From positions 399,651,002-399,715,001 of the forward strand of contig CM048750.1 of the NCBI GenBank assembly GCA_026315105.1: a stretch of 64,000 nt of DNA, in the 5' to 3' direction. This stretch comes from Locusta migratoria. Its lineage: Eukaryota; Arthropoda; Insecta; Orthoptera; Acrididae. Each line of letters opens with the position of its first letter. The stretch's first letter is position 1. The position numbers were made by a program, and so were the translations under genes. The notes beneath the pieces are model-generated. The model saw nothing but the letters and a program-made list of their open reading frames with translations. It ran no database searches and was not told the DNA's origin. This document shows positions 46,085-56,350 of this stretch, piece after piece.

Positions 46085-46690
46085 CATCATAGATTGACAA
46101 CAAAATTCACATTTACCAGCTGTGCTGCAATCATTGCACAGCTTTCCATTTTGGTATGACTACTAACCAGCTGTACATTAGAATGAATTGTCACTGCCAA
46201 AGTGTGGCCATAAACAAGGTGGAGCACCCCATGGCACAACATGCAGTGGAGCACATGCTTGATTTCAATGGCTGCTTCACAACCCAGGCCATCTGGATCC
46301 TCTCACTCCCCTCCAGGTGCACAGATGAGAGTTATCCCTACAGTACATTCTCCAATCCCAAAATTATCCAACCCTCAACTTACGATAACTTCGCGTGCAC
46401 ATGCACATGTATGCGTAGGGCATACATGCATTGTTTTGTTTTATTGTATTGTATTGTATTGTATTTTATTTTCCACCAATCACCCGCATCCCCACTCCAT
46501 CCATAAGCTGCATCTCATTCCTCCCATCTAATATGTACATACTCTGGAAAACTGTGCTGTATCCATCTCCACCACCATGACGCAACCTTCGTACTTCCCC
46601 TCCCCTCTCCAATTCAAAGTGAGGCAGCCAGAGGTGATGGTTGTGTGACTGTGGTGTGTGCCTATGTGATTGTGTGAATGTTCCTTCAGA
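46085..46690 (+). mobile_element. Penelope-like element, GIY-YIG remnant of a second subfamily
   Basis: IHIYQLCCNHCTAFHFGMTT (46108-46167) aligns with VIYQLTCLHCDAFYVGMTS. The YIG part is HFG. LYIRMNCHCQSV keeps the Arg. TTQAIWILSLPSRC and YSTFSNPKIIQPSTY end the frame (stop near 46505). The 3' UTR has a TTGTA run (46440-46465) and the block gaggcagcc...gattgtgtgaatg (46620-46680) shared in inverse with 9.4 and 63.8 kb. It is cut off by gypsy-3 at about 46690. Confidence 0.65.
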
Positions 46691-47335
46691 AGGTGGGGGT
46701 GTGATGAGGTGGAGGAGAGTATGAGGTTGGCATCCATGCAAAAGCTCCACTGGGCTATGGTCCCGGATGGAATGAAGCGATCTGATGCTAGGAATTGCAG
46801 GAATGCGTCCTCAGTGGAAGAGGATGTGAGATGTTTCTTTATTAGGGATTTAAATTTATGGACCAAACGTTACACTTCCCCATTGGACTGGGGGTGGAAC
46901 ACGTGTGTGGTGGTATGGGATATGCCCATATGGGCACAAAAGACAGAAAATTCTTAGGAGGTGAATTGAGGCCCATTATCAGAAAAAATGGTAGTGGGTA
47001 AGCCTTCCAGGGCAAAGATTTTGGCCAAAGCCATGGTGGTAGCAGTTATGGTTGGTGAAGCACAGCAAAGCACAAAAGGAAAAATTGGAAAAGGTGTCAA
47101 TGACCAGGAGGCAATAAGTGTTAAGGGTGGGTCTGGCAAAATCTACATGAAAGCTGTCCCATGGTTTTTCAGGTGTGGGCCATGGAGAAAGCGAGGACTT
47201 GGGCAGAGGTGCTTGCGCCGCACATGTTTGACAAGTGGCCACCATGTGTACAATTTCTGCGTTGAGTCAAGGCCCGTAGACTTGCCATCTAGCAAGATTC
47301 TTCATGGTAGAGACACCCCAGTGTCCCTGGTGTAG
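46690..47335 (-). pseudogene. Gypsy-3 integrase
   Basis: Minus strand. VATCQTCAAQAP (zinc-binding Cys pair), PWDSFHVDFARPTLNTYCLL (first Asp), FALEGLPTTIFSDNGPQFTS (second Asp), then in another frame FCAHMGISHTTTHVFHPQSN with GEV (third acidic region, Glu), LVHKFKSLIKKHLTSSSTED, and LHGCQPHTLL. Several shifts. Confidence 0.75.
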
Positions 47336-48020
47336 AAGACGTAGGACCATAGGCCGCAATATTGCCGAAATGACAACTCGGAAAGAGACGCTGTTGGTAG
47401 CTATTGTGGGAGGAGAGGTGCAGCCGCTGATGGAAGTAGTTCTGGAGGGTATCCAATATTTTTCCAGAAGGATGGTCCAGGCAGCTGTTTTCTATGTGAT
47501 GTAGAACCCGGTGTAGAACAGGATTCCCAGTGGTGGCTACCGCCAGGCATTGTCCTGTGATGGGGAAACTCTCAATGACAGTCTGTGCACCCTCATCCAA
47601 ATGAAAACAAAGAAGCTCATCTTCATCAAAGATAAGGTTAGAGCCATAGAAAGACTGGATAAGGCATCAGCATTTGCATGCTGAGCTGTGGGTTGAAAAT
47701 TAACGTCATATTGAAAATGAGAGAGAAAAAGTGCCCACCTTTGGAGCCTGTGTGCTGCCTTGTCAGGAATAGAAGCAGATGGATGAAATAAAGAGTCCGT
47801 AATAAGATGGAACTTATTACCGTAATAAGATGGAACTTATTACCATAGAGAAATACACCAAACGTCTTGAGAGAATAAACAGTGGCAAATTGTGAATACC
47901 GCAACTGTGAGTCATTTAACATTTTAGAGGCATAAGCAATAGGACGTTCTGAACCATCGGTTTATTTTTGAGATAAAACAGCAACCAATACCATATTATG
48001 ATGCATCAGTAGTTAAAACA
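47336..48020 (-). pseudogene. Gypsy-3 RNase H and integrase N-terminal linker
   Basis: Minus strand, from APCLASYSPGQQLVLTTDAS (first Asp, about 48000) through a SQFATVYSLKTFGVFLYG block (47850-47900; the acidic residue before it is lost) and a KFHLIT region. 47800-47845 contains a 22-bp tandem repeat that disrupts the frame. The segment 47340-47640 is the poorly conserved linker. Confidence 0.6.
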
Positions 48021-48880
48021 AGTTGTTGCCCAGGGCTGTAACTGGCCAAACAAGGTGCTTTTTGGAGATGAGCTTTAAGGCAGTGAAAAGCAGCATCGCA
48101 TTCATCAGACCATGTAAAAGGAAAATTTTTCTTGAGCAAGCGAGTGAGTGGGTAAGAGATCTCTGATACGGAAGGATTAAACTTCTGATAGTACACTCTG
48201 TTCCCAAGAAAAGCTTGCAGTTCTTTGACCGACAAAGGATGCGGAAGGGTGTCAATCACAGCAATGTTGTCACGAAGGGGACAGATACCATCCTTTGAAA
48301 GGTGAAAACCTAGATACACTATATAGGGCTGAAAGAAATGAGATTTGTGAAAATCGTACTTAAGACCAGTCTGTTGTAGGACTGAGAAAAGAGTACATAG
48401 ATTTTTGAGATTTTAACCTGTGTTAGCCTTGGTAAAGACAATGTCATCCTGATAGTTAATGCATCAATGAAAAGAGATAAGTAGTTGTTCATGAAACCTC
48501 TGAAATATGGCTGGTGTGCTGGCTACACCAAATGGCAACCATTGGTAATGATAAAGGCCAAACGGCATATTGAGAACAAAAAATTGATGTGATGAGTCAA
48601 CAAGTGGTAACTGATGATAAGCCTCAGAGAGATCAATTTTCGAAAAGTATTTCCCTCCAGCAAGTTTGGAAAACAATTCTTTCAGTGAAGGCATAGGATA
48701 AGTAACAATAAGACAATGAGTGTTGACCACAGTCTTAAAGTTGCCGCAAAGCCTGAGACTGCCATTAGGTTTGCTGACAATGACAACCGGAGAGGGCCAT
48801 TTGCTGGAAGGAAGAGGAAGCAAAACTTCTGAGATCGTTAGCCAATCTAACTCCTGGTTTAGAATGTCATGCAATGCTAA
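47996..48880 (-). pseudogene. Gypsy-3 RT
   Basis: Minus strand, 48464-48874: SKWPSPVVIVSKPNGSLRLC, then GNFKTVVNTH, YPMPSLKELFSKLAGGKYFS, KIDLSEAYHQLPL and NMPFGLYHYQWLPFGVASTP. Then NYQDDIVFTKAN carries YQDD at about 48440-48460 in a shifted frame, and 47996-48319 gives YLGFHLSKDGICPLRDNIAV and VKELQAFLGNRVYYQKFNPS. The most complete RT of the three gypsy copies, with two frame breaks near the catalytic box. Confidence 0.8.
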
Positions 48881-49540
48881 AGGAAGGGGGCGGGCTCAAA
48901 AAAACCGCAGCCTGGCTCCCGGTTTGAGAGAGGCATGAGCTGCAAAAGCTGTGGCATAACCAAGGCCAAGTGAAAAAAGAGCACAAAAGTCCATAGACAA
49001 GGTATATAATTGAGTGTAAGGAATGTTATCTGATACAACATTGACAGTATTATCAACAGAGACTCCAAATATGCAGAAGGCATCATAGCAAAACAAGTCA
49101 GCCATCCCCGTGTGGTCAACAACATACACAGTGACTGTTGGTACAACAGACCTATATGTGATTTGGACATTCATTTGTCCCAAAAGGGAGAGTTGTTGCT
49201 GATTGTATGTGCATAAACAGTGCAAGACCAGTGAAAGGGGCGATGAACTCAGGCAAAGATAAGTTTGTGACGTAATTATTGTGGCTGCTTCTGTACGTCT
49301 TTTCCAAACATCTGCACCGTGAGGTAAAATTTGGTTCCAGAAGAGTTTGTGGAGTTGACATATAATATGGAGCTTGTATCTAAGTCAGTATCATGTACAA
49401 CCTGCACTTTGTTAGAATGGCAAACAGAAGAGATGTGACCCTTTTCTTGCATTTGCAATATGTAGCCCAATGTTGTGGACAATTGTCTCACGAATGCTGG
49501 GAAAAACAGCAGGGGCAAGCAGGTAAGGCAGCAAGACATT
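48881..49540 (-). pseudogene. Gypsy-3 gag zinc-knuckle end, protease region and pre-RT linker
   Basis: Minus strand. A CCHC-like remnant (QEKGHISSVCHS, near 49430), VVHDTDLDTSSILYVNSTNS, then TVTVYVVDHTGMADLFCYDA and FCIFGVSVDNTVNVVSDNIP (49010-49140), and LCALFSLGLGYATAFAAHAS (48910-48975), matching the block order of gypsy-1 and gypsy-2. The protease active site could not be read. Confidence 0.65.
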
Positions 49541-50240
49541 GATTATGTTTAGAACTAGTGTGCTGCTTGCTTTGCTTGGGTAGCGTGTGAGAGTACACCG
49601 CCACTATTTCCTCATTCATGACACTGCCCCGCACGTCAACAAATGCCCTATCTGCCATGATTTCCCCTACTTCACCCCACACATCCAACTACATTCCTGC
49701 AACATGAGTAGTTTCAAAAGAGTACTTCAGATAAGGATGGGTCATTTAATTGAAGAGTCTTCTGATGAACTTCCTTCGCGGACGTGGACCTCAAAATTGC
49801 ATCCCTGACAATTGAATCGGCATAAGATTCTTTATGAACAGTAGTAATGAATTTGCACTTTCTACTAATGTCTTACAGTTCTGTAGCCCACGCTCGGTAA
49901 GATTGATGGAACTGTTCTTTATGCCGATAAATGCTACACATGATGCAACGACGTGTGTTTGCTTCTTATAATATGAAGTGAGAAGTGAACACATTTGGTC
50001 AAATGACAGTGAAGAGGGTTCTTTTAGAGGAGCAGATTGAGACAAAAGTTGGTAGAACTTTGGAGAAATCCATGAAAGAAACAGTGACTTACAGAGACTA
50101 GCATCAACAACACCAAAAGCTATGAAGTGTTGTCGAAGCAACGTCTCATAGACGGTCCAATCTTCAGCGGTCTCCTCGTATGGCGGAAAAGTGGGTATGG
50201 ACTATGTCGATGTGGGATGTGTGTGTTGTCGTGAGGAGCT
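49541..50240 (-). pseudogene. Gypsy-3 gag
   Basis: Minus-strand frame 49791-50141 reads MLRQHFIAFGVVDASLCKSL and FLSWISPKFYQLLSQSA, matching gypsy-2 gag. The frame after 49791 changes and continues with YLKYSFE-type and EIMADRAFVDVRGS sequence. Confidence 0.7.
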
Positions 50241-50760
50241 GTTGTAGAGCTGTTGTGATGAACTTCTGATGTTCGCTGAGGTGGTCGGCCAGCAACTTTT
50301 GCTGTTAGATGAGGATTTGCAAAATTTGTTTGAGCGTTGACATCTCAAATGTTGTTTGTAGCTTAATAATTGGGAAATATAACTACACATCACCAAATGT
50401 TGTAATAACATGAACACTCAATTCATGACACTATTAAGATTAGAATAATTCATGAGTCTGGATGTCAACTGCCGTCCCTATACTCCTGTCAGTCTTTCTG
50501 CCACCAGCTGGCCAGGTGGCGCTCGTGAACTTTCACACTCTTACCGCAGCGCCAGTGGGTGTGGCAGAACATTTGAATTCACGCACTTGATATACAACAG
50601 AAGCTATTGTCAGTTCTATAAGATTGTGGAATAGGAATCAAACTTCTGCAGTAAATTAAAGGTCTTCATGTAGATTGTCAGACAGCAGTTAGAGACGATG
50701 GTCCCCATCAGTCCCTGTCTGCTGCATCTTGATTTGACCACACACGTCTAACCTTGTAAC
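50241..50760 (-). promoter_or_regulatory. Gypsy-3 leader and candidate 5' LTR
   Basis: Upstream of gag on the minus strand, ttacaaca ends at 50398 and is followed by tttggtgatg (50388-50397), the same layout as the gypsy-2 LTR end and primer site. The candidate LTR would be about 50398-50760. No partner LTR is recognised at 46.69 kb, so the extent is a guess. Confidence 0.3.
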
Positions 50761-50980
50761 ATAACACAGCCCTACAGATGCACTTTTTAAATAAGTAAAT
50801 AGAAGTTACTTTCATAATTGCTATTGCATTCTAAAATTGATTCTAAGCCAATGCAGCTGCATCATTTCTTCCCACACAATGTATTTTTATTATGAGTCTG
50901 TTACAATACAAGATTGTAATCAATACTAACTGTAAGATACAAACAGGAAGTGTTACTTGCTCTAGATAATAATACACTAC

Positions 50981-51146
50981 CTTGTAATTTTCTTCGTATC
51001 TGTTGGTGGCGTTTCTGGAACCACAGTGGTTTTTTCTGTCTCTTGAGAATTTTGAGTTGGAGCTGGATGTTCATTTTCATCCTTGTTTTTGTCATTGACT
51101 TCAGTCAATTTATCCCTTTCATTTTCTTCATTTACTTGTGCTTGTC
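50981..51146 (-). CDS. TRAF3IP1: Internal exon A of a TRAF3IP1/IFT54-like gene (partial)
   Basis: Coding exon of 166 bp read on the minus strand. Seen: an upstream pyrimidine-rich tract ending in tgcacag, then two bases of a split codon, 54 open codons starting QAQVNEENERDKL and ending PPTDTKKIT, two leftover bases, and a donor gtagtg. The peptide is rich in Glu, Lys, Asp, Asn and Thr, like the low-complexity middle of IFT54. Its terminal phase (2 bases left) fits the single leading base of the exon at 35251-35433. Family knowledge: IFT54 binds IFT20 in the IFT-B complex and links it to microtubules in cilia. This exon alone would not identify the gene; the call rests on phase and on the next two exons. 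No earlier exon was recognised to the right. Confidence 0.6.
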
Positions 51147-51650
51147 CTGTGCAGGAACAACAATCACAAATTACCAACATTAAAGCTTTAAACATTAATA
51201 AAACATAACACATAAAAGAAACACATAAAACATCTTTGGCAGTACTGTTGATAATAATGCAAAATATAAAAAGTTTTTCTTTTATTACAATGTCCTTCAA
51301 TGAAATTTACCACTTTACAGGCCCAACAATCAGGAAGTTATAAAATAACTGTTTCCAAATTACCAAGTCAGGCTATACACTAATTAATACATGAACTAAC
51401 CAAAAATGAAACAATAACAGATTAGTAACAGATCCCTGTCAAAACGAACAACATGGAACTTACAGCACAGTAGTCCCTCCATTGGGAGCCACAGATACAT
51501 TGTAGAATATGACAATGTCTGGAAGAATTTAAAAGTAACATAATTACTAAAACTTTCACTGCATTTTGTATGGAGCAATCACAAAAAAGTGGAAATAGAA
51601 GTTAAATACTATTTTGGGCACTGTTAGGCAGAAAGTTCACTATTAAGGCA
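51147..51650. other. Intron upstream of exon A
   Basis: AT-rich. No further exon recognised. Confidence 0.5.
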
Positions 51651-51654
51651 TAAA

Positions 51655-51855
51655 AATGTTCAAATTTTTGTAAATCCATTAGACTCAACTGCGTGGTTAT
51701 TAGTCCATAGCTTACAAACAACTTAATCTAAGGTAAACTAACCTAAGGACAACACAAACATCCATGCCCGAGGGGGGATTCGAACCCCGATGGCAAATGG
51801 CTGCGCACACCGAAACACAACACTCCAGTACACATGGTTAACCCACTGTGGCTTA
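51655..51855 (-). mobile_element. tRNA-derived SINE (family A), copy 4
   Basis: The tail aaaaatgttcaaatttttgt, a diverged body, ccatgcccgaggggggattc, and the B box complement near 51775-51790. More diverged than copies 1-3. A weak duplication ttaaggc flanks it. Confidence 0.75.
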
Positions 51856-52040
51856 AGGCCTATAACATCTCTCTTTTTTTTATTTCAACTGCAGATTCCA
51901 TATCTTTATTTAGTATTTTCATTTAAACTTCTAAAGTGGTTTTCTTTATAGCAACTACCTCCTATAAAATTCATAAGAAACCAGACTTATATTAATATAG
52001 ATTATGAAAATGATTTATCTATTACACATGATACATATGT
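51856..52040. other. Short unassigned AT-rich gap
   Basis: Nothing recognised. Confidence 0.5.
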
Positions 52041-53181
52041 AAAAAATAGATGTGGTTTACTTACCAGCCGAAAGAGCACTAGTACATAGACAGAAAAATA
52101 AATAATAATAATAAAAAAACACACATAAACACAGAACTGAGCTTTCACAACCAAGGTTGCTCATTCAAAAAGAGTAGTGAATGAGACGGAAAATGAAAGG
52201 ATGAGGGTTTTAAGGGAGTGGGTAGGAAGTCATTCCAATCCCAGAAGAGGAAAGACTTACCTTGGGGGGAAAAGGATAGGTAAACAAACATACACACCCA
52301 CACACATATACATGCATACACAGCAAGGCAGACATATGCAAAATGCAAAGAGATTGGACAGAGATGCCAGTTGAGGCAGAGGCTCTGTCGAGAGATGGAG
52401 GCAAAGATGTTGTAGAATGATGGGCAGGAATTTAAAACTAATGAAGGTTGAGACCTGGTGGGCAACAAGAAGAGAGGATATGGTGAAGGGCAAGTTCCCA
52501 TCTCTGGAGTTCTGAAAGGTTGGTGTCCATGGGAAGTATCTATATAACCCGGACGATGTAACACTGTGCTGGCCATGCACCAAGGCACGCTTAGCCACGG
52601 GTGATCCTCATTACCAACAAACATTGTCTGTCTGTGTCCATTCATGCAAATGGACAGTTTGTTGCTGGTCATTCTCACACAGAAGAATCACAGTGCAGGC
52701 ATGTCAGCTGGTAAATCATGTGGGTGCTGTCGCAAGTGGCTCTGCCCTTAATTGTGTACACCTTCTGGGTTACAGGACTGGAATATGTGGTGATTGGAGG
52801 ATGCATAGAGCAGGTATTACACCGGAGGGTGGTTACATGGGTAGGAGCCAGAGGGTAGGGAAGACGGTTTTGGGATTTCATAGGGATGGACTAGGAAGTT
52901 ACAGAGGTTAGGTGGGTGGTGGAAAGACACACTCGGTAGAGTGGGAAGGATGTCATGAAGTATGGATCTCATTTCAGGTCAGGATTTAAGGAAGTCGTAT
53001 CCTTGCTGGAGAGCCACATTTAGAGCCCAACTCTAGTCCCAGAAAGTATCCAGTGACAAGAGAGGAACTTTTAGGGTCCCTCTCTGGGTTTGGTGAGGCC
53101 CTGGGTATTTGCTTCTGTACCACATCAGGAGGGTAGTTGCGAGATGTAAAAGCTGACATCAGATTATTGGTGTACAGGTTC
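52041..53181 (-). mobile_element. Penelope-like element, minus copy of a head-to-head pair
   Basis: The minus strand starts gaacctgtacaccaataatc at 53181 and codes the linker (SSLPSGSYP-like, about 52830), CNTCSMHPP, THMIYQLTCLHCD (GIY part, near 52690), a frameshift where YVG should be, then MTSNKLSICMNGHR, with Cys in place of the first catalytic-region Arg context. The 3' UTR with the shared ggattggaatgacttcct-type block follows, then a degraded motif (52141-52167) and the terminal segment at 52041-52080. Truncated at the same point as its plus-strand partner. Confidence 0.75.
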
Positions 53182-53213
53182 AGAATTCAGAACTGCTCCA
53201 GTTGTGAATCCCT

Positions 53214-54300
53214 GAATCTGTACACCAATAACCTGATGACAACTTTTACAACCTGCAACTACCCTCCTGATCTGGTACAGAAGCAAGTAGCCAGGGCCAG
53301 TTCCTCTTTCCCCCAAACCCAGAACCTCCCACAGAGGGACCCTAAAAGTGCTCCTCTTGTCACTGAATACTTTCCAGGACTGGAGCAGACTCTAAATGTG
53401 GCTCTCCAGCAAGGATACAACTTCCTTAAATCCTGTCCCGAAATTAGATCCATCCTTCCCACTCCACTGAGAGTGTCTTTCTGCTGCCCACGTAATGTTC
53501 ATAAACTCCTAGTTCATCCCTATAAAATCCCAAAACCATCTTCCCTACCCTCCAGCTCCTATCCACGTAACTGCCCCCAGTCTAAAACCTGCCCTATGCA
53601 TCCTCCCACCACCACTTATTCCAGTCCTGTTACCCGGAAGGTGTACACAATTAAGGGCAGAGCCACTTGTGATAGCACCCACGTGATTTACCAGCTGACA
53701 TGCCTGCACTGTGATGCTTTCTATGACTGAATGACCAGCAACAAACTGTCCATTTGCATGAATGGACACAGACAGACAGTGTTTATTGGTAATGAGGATC
53801 GCCCTGTGGCTAAGCATGCCCTGGTGCACGGCCAGCACATCTTGGCACAGTGTTATGCCGTCCGGGTTATATGTATACTTCCCACTGACACCAACCTTTC
53901 AGAACTCTGGAGATGGGAACTTGCCCTTCAACATATTCTCTCTTTCCCTTGCCCACCAGGTCTCAACCTTCATTAGTTTTAAATTCCCACCCACCATACT
54001 ATAACATCTTTGCCTCCATTTCTGGACAGAGCCTCTGCCTCGTCTGGCATCTCTGTCCAACCTCTTTGCATTTTGCATATGTCTGCCTTGGTGTGTGTGC
54101 ATGTTGGAATGACTCCTTACCCACTCTCTTAAAACCCTCATCCTTTCCTTTTCCCTCTCCTCCCCTGCCTCTTTCTGAAGAAGCAACCTTGGTTGCAAAA
54201 GTTCAGTTCTGTGCTTGTGTGTATGTGAATGTTTTTATGTTTCTGTCTACATACCGGTGCTCTTCCGCCTGGTAAGTAAACCACATCTATTTTTTATACA
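53214..54300 (+). mobile_element. Penelope-like element, plus copy of a head-to-head pair
   Basis: The plus strand starts gaatctgtacaccaataacc. A frame to 53730 gives LYTNNLMTTFTTCNYPPDLV, EYFPGLEQTLNVALQQGYNF, CKTC-like SKTCPMHPP, and HVIYQLTCLHCDAFYD-stop, so the YVG of the nuclease is replaced by a stop codon at 53728. MTSNKLSICMNGHRQTVF continues (53731-53976) to SELWRWELALQHIL. The 3' UTR has the stem GCAACC-TT-GGTTGC with AAAAG (54175-54201) and the terminal tcttccgcctggtaagtaaa. Confidence 0.78.
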
Positions 54301-54379
54301 TAGTTTTCCTGCTAGTAATTTTTTCCTCTATAATATACACATAATACATACTTTCACACAAACTTTTATGTGAAGATTA

Positions 54380-54475
54380 GAGAGGAAAAATTCCTAGCAG
54401 GAAAAAAAAAATATATATATAAAAAAAGTAGATGAAGTTTACTTCCCAGGTGAAGGAGCACAGGTAGTGCCTTTG
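54380..54475 (-). mobile_element. Penelope-like terminal segment, minus orientation
   Basis: ggaaaaattcctagcagg and gatgaagtttacttcccagg match the outer ends of the tails near 1190 and 1750. It joins a plus-strand tail at about 54475, a short fold-back. Confidence 0.6.
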
Positions 54476-54770
54476 TGTGTGTGTGCATGTATATGTGTGT
54501 GGGTGTGTGTGTTTGTTTACCTATCCTTTTTCCCCAAAGGTCAGTCTTTCCTCTCCCGCGATTGGAACGACTCCTCACTCGCTGCGTTAAACCCAAATCC
54601 TTTCCTTTTCTCTCTCCTTCCCTACACTGCCTGAAGAAGCAACAAGTAGTTGCGAAAGCTTGCATTTAGGTGTGTGTGTGTTTTATTTATTTTTGTTACT
54701 GTCACTACCTGTGTTCCTTCGCCTGGTAAGTAGAATTCATCTACTTTTTATATATAAACTTCTAAGTGAT
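54476..54770 (+). mobile_element. Penelope-like 3' tail, plus orientation
   Basis: tgtgtgtgtttgtttaccta, tctttcctctcccgcgattg, the pyrimidine segment, the motif CTGAAGA-A-GCAAC-AAGTA-GTTGC-GAAAGC (54631-54659), a short TG run, and ccttcgcctggtaagtagaa. Confidence 0.7.
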
Positions 54771-55524
54771 ATATATGAAGTCAAGGAAAACATTTTATAA
54801 CCTAGTAATGAAAGACTGACAACAGTTCAAAAATGGACTTTAAATTTTGTGATTGCAGCCCTAAAATACCGTTCTCGGGATATTTTGGCCATCTTCGAGT
54901 GAGCTTACAAACTGAGGGCAACAGAGAAATCAGTCAAGTAATACATCATCTACTGAGGCTTAAGTTTTAAAATGCAGACTTTGGATGAGGGAGCAGAGGA
55001 AGCAAGCTTGTTCCTGTACTTTGACTGCAACAGAGACAATAAGCCATCCTCCTGTAGTGTTGGTGGTACAAACTGTGCAGCATGCTTCCGCAAAACCAGA
55101 TGTCACACACATAGCTTTAAGAATTGTTTGTATATGGAAATAAAACAGTAGGCCTACCAGAAAGCATTGTAAGTAGGGTCCTGAGCTGACCAAAATCTAA
55201 CCATGATTATAAGGGAGATTTAGTCATGGCAAATTTCAAATGAACAATTATATGTATTTCCTTCCAGTTGATAACAATGGGAATGTAAACATAAAAGAAT
55301 TTGCTTACTTTCACTCGTATATCATATTTTGGTGCAGCTCTACAAGCTGAGAGGACATTTTTAAGAGTGCAATGGCATAATAATACCCATTCATGCAGTA
55401 AATTCAAGAACACTAGGCCAAAACCTTTTGGATTTGCATCTGATTTATTAATATTTTTTGTTTACATTAAAACCTCATTCATACATGTTTGAAGAGGATC
55501 GATAAAACAAACTTACAAATGAAA
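54771..55524. other. Unassigned DNA
   Basis: No recognised element. A possible minus-strand mini-exon at 55309-55346 was considered and rejected. Confidence 0.45.
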
Positions 55525-55600
55525 TTTAATCTGCCAGGGAGTTTCATATCATCACACAATCTGCTGCAGAGTGGATGTTTCATTCCGCAAACATCCCTTA
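55525..55600 (+). mobile_element. SINE family B, tail-only fragment
   Basis: aatctgccagggagtttcat and the following bases match the body of the family B SINE at 56283-56345; the tRNA-like head is missing. Confidence 0.55.
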
Positions 55601-56184
55601 GCCAGTGGCTAACCCATGTCTCCACCATATCCTTTCTTCCTTCAGTAAAAAACCGTCTTGATCGCAAATTGTTTAATTCCTTATTTAATGACACATTTTG
55701 GCCTTTAGCAGGGCATCTTTAGATTATCTGTGTGACAGAATTTACACAAAAATTACAAGGCATGATTACAAAACGGGGATAATGGGACATGGGGTTATTT
55801 TGTGTTTATAATACAGTATAAATGGTAAACAAAGCATACAATGCACTCTTTGTGATGTGACACTGTAAGTTGCTTTGCGGTGTTTCTATTTTTTTGAATT
55901 TTGGATTTCCTTGTAGCCCTACAAATGATTGGATAACAACGAATTACAGTTGGAACATACTTGGTAAAGATGTGAGAAGCATAAAACCGATTTTTAAGAT
56001 TACCTTAATAGAAGTTTTTTACTGAAGGAATATTTATTCTCACTGATTGCTGTACACCATGGACTGGAAATCATTTTATATCCTTTCTTCTGAGAATGCT
56101 AGTGCTGAAAGGTTCACAGGAGAACTTCTGTGAAGTTTTGAAAGTAGGAGGTGAGGTACTGGCAGAATTAAAGTTGTGAGAATG
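55601..56184. other. Unassigned AT-rich DNA
   Basis: Nothing recognised. Confidence 0.5.
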
Positions 56185-56350
56185 GAACGTGAGTCATGTC
56201 AGGGTAGTTCAGTGGTAGAGTGCTTGCCTGTGGAATGCGAAAGTCTCAGGTTTGAGTCCCGGGTTCCGGCACACAATTTTAATCTGCCAGGAAGTTTCAT
56301 ATCAGTGCACACTCCACTACATAGTGAAGTTTCATTCTGTAGTGGGATTA
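56185..56350 (+). mobile_element. SINE family B with tRNA-like head
   Basis: The head has an A box (tagttcagtggtagagtg) and a B box (ggtttgagtcc, one mismatch), resembling a Gly-type tRNA, followed by aatctgccaggaagtttcat and cattctgtagtggg. The tRNA-like part is not closed by a matching acceptor stem, so it is a SINE rather than a tRNA gene. Confidence 0.7.

Noticed and set aside
55309..55346. Possible 38-bp minus-strand exon (peptide CRAAPKYDIRVK) upstream of exon A
   Set aside because: It ends in phase 0 while exon A needs a single leading base, the acceptor is modest and the peptide matches no IFT54 block I know.
56200..56275. A Gly-type tRNA gene
   Set aside because: The tRNA-like head is joined to a SINE body repeated at 55525.
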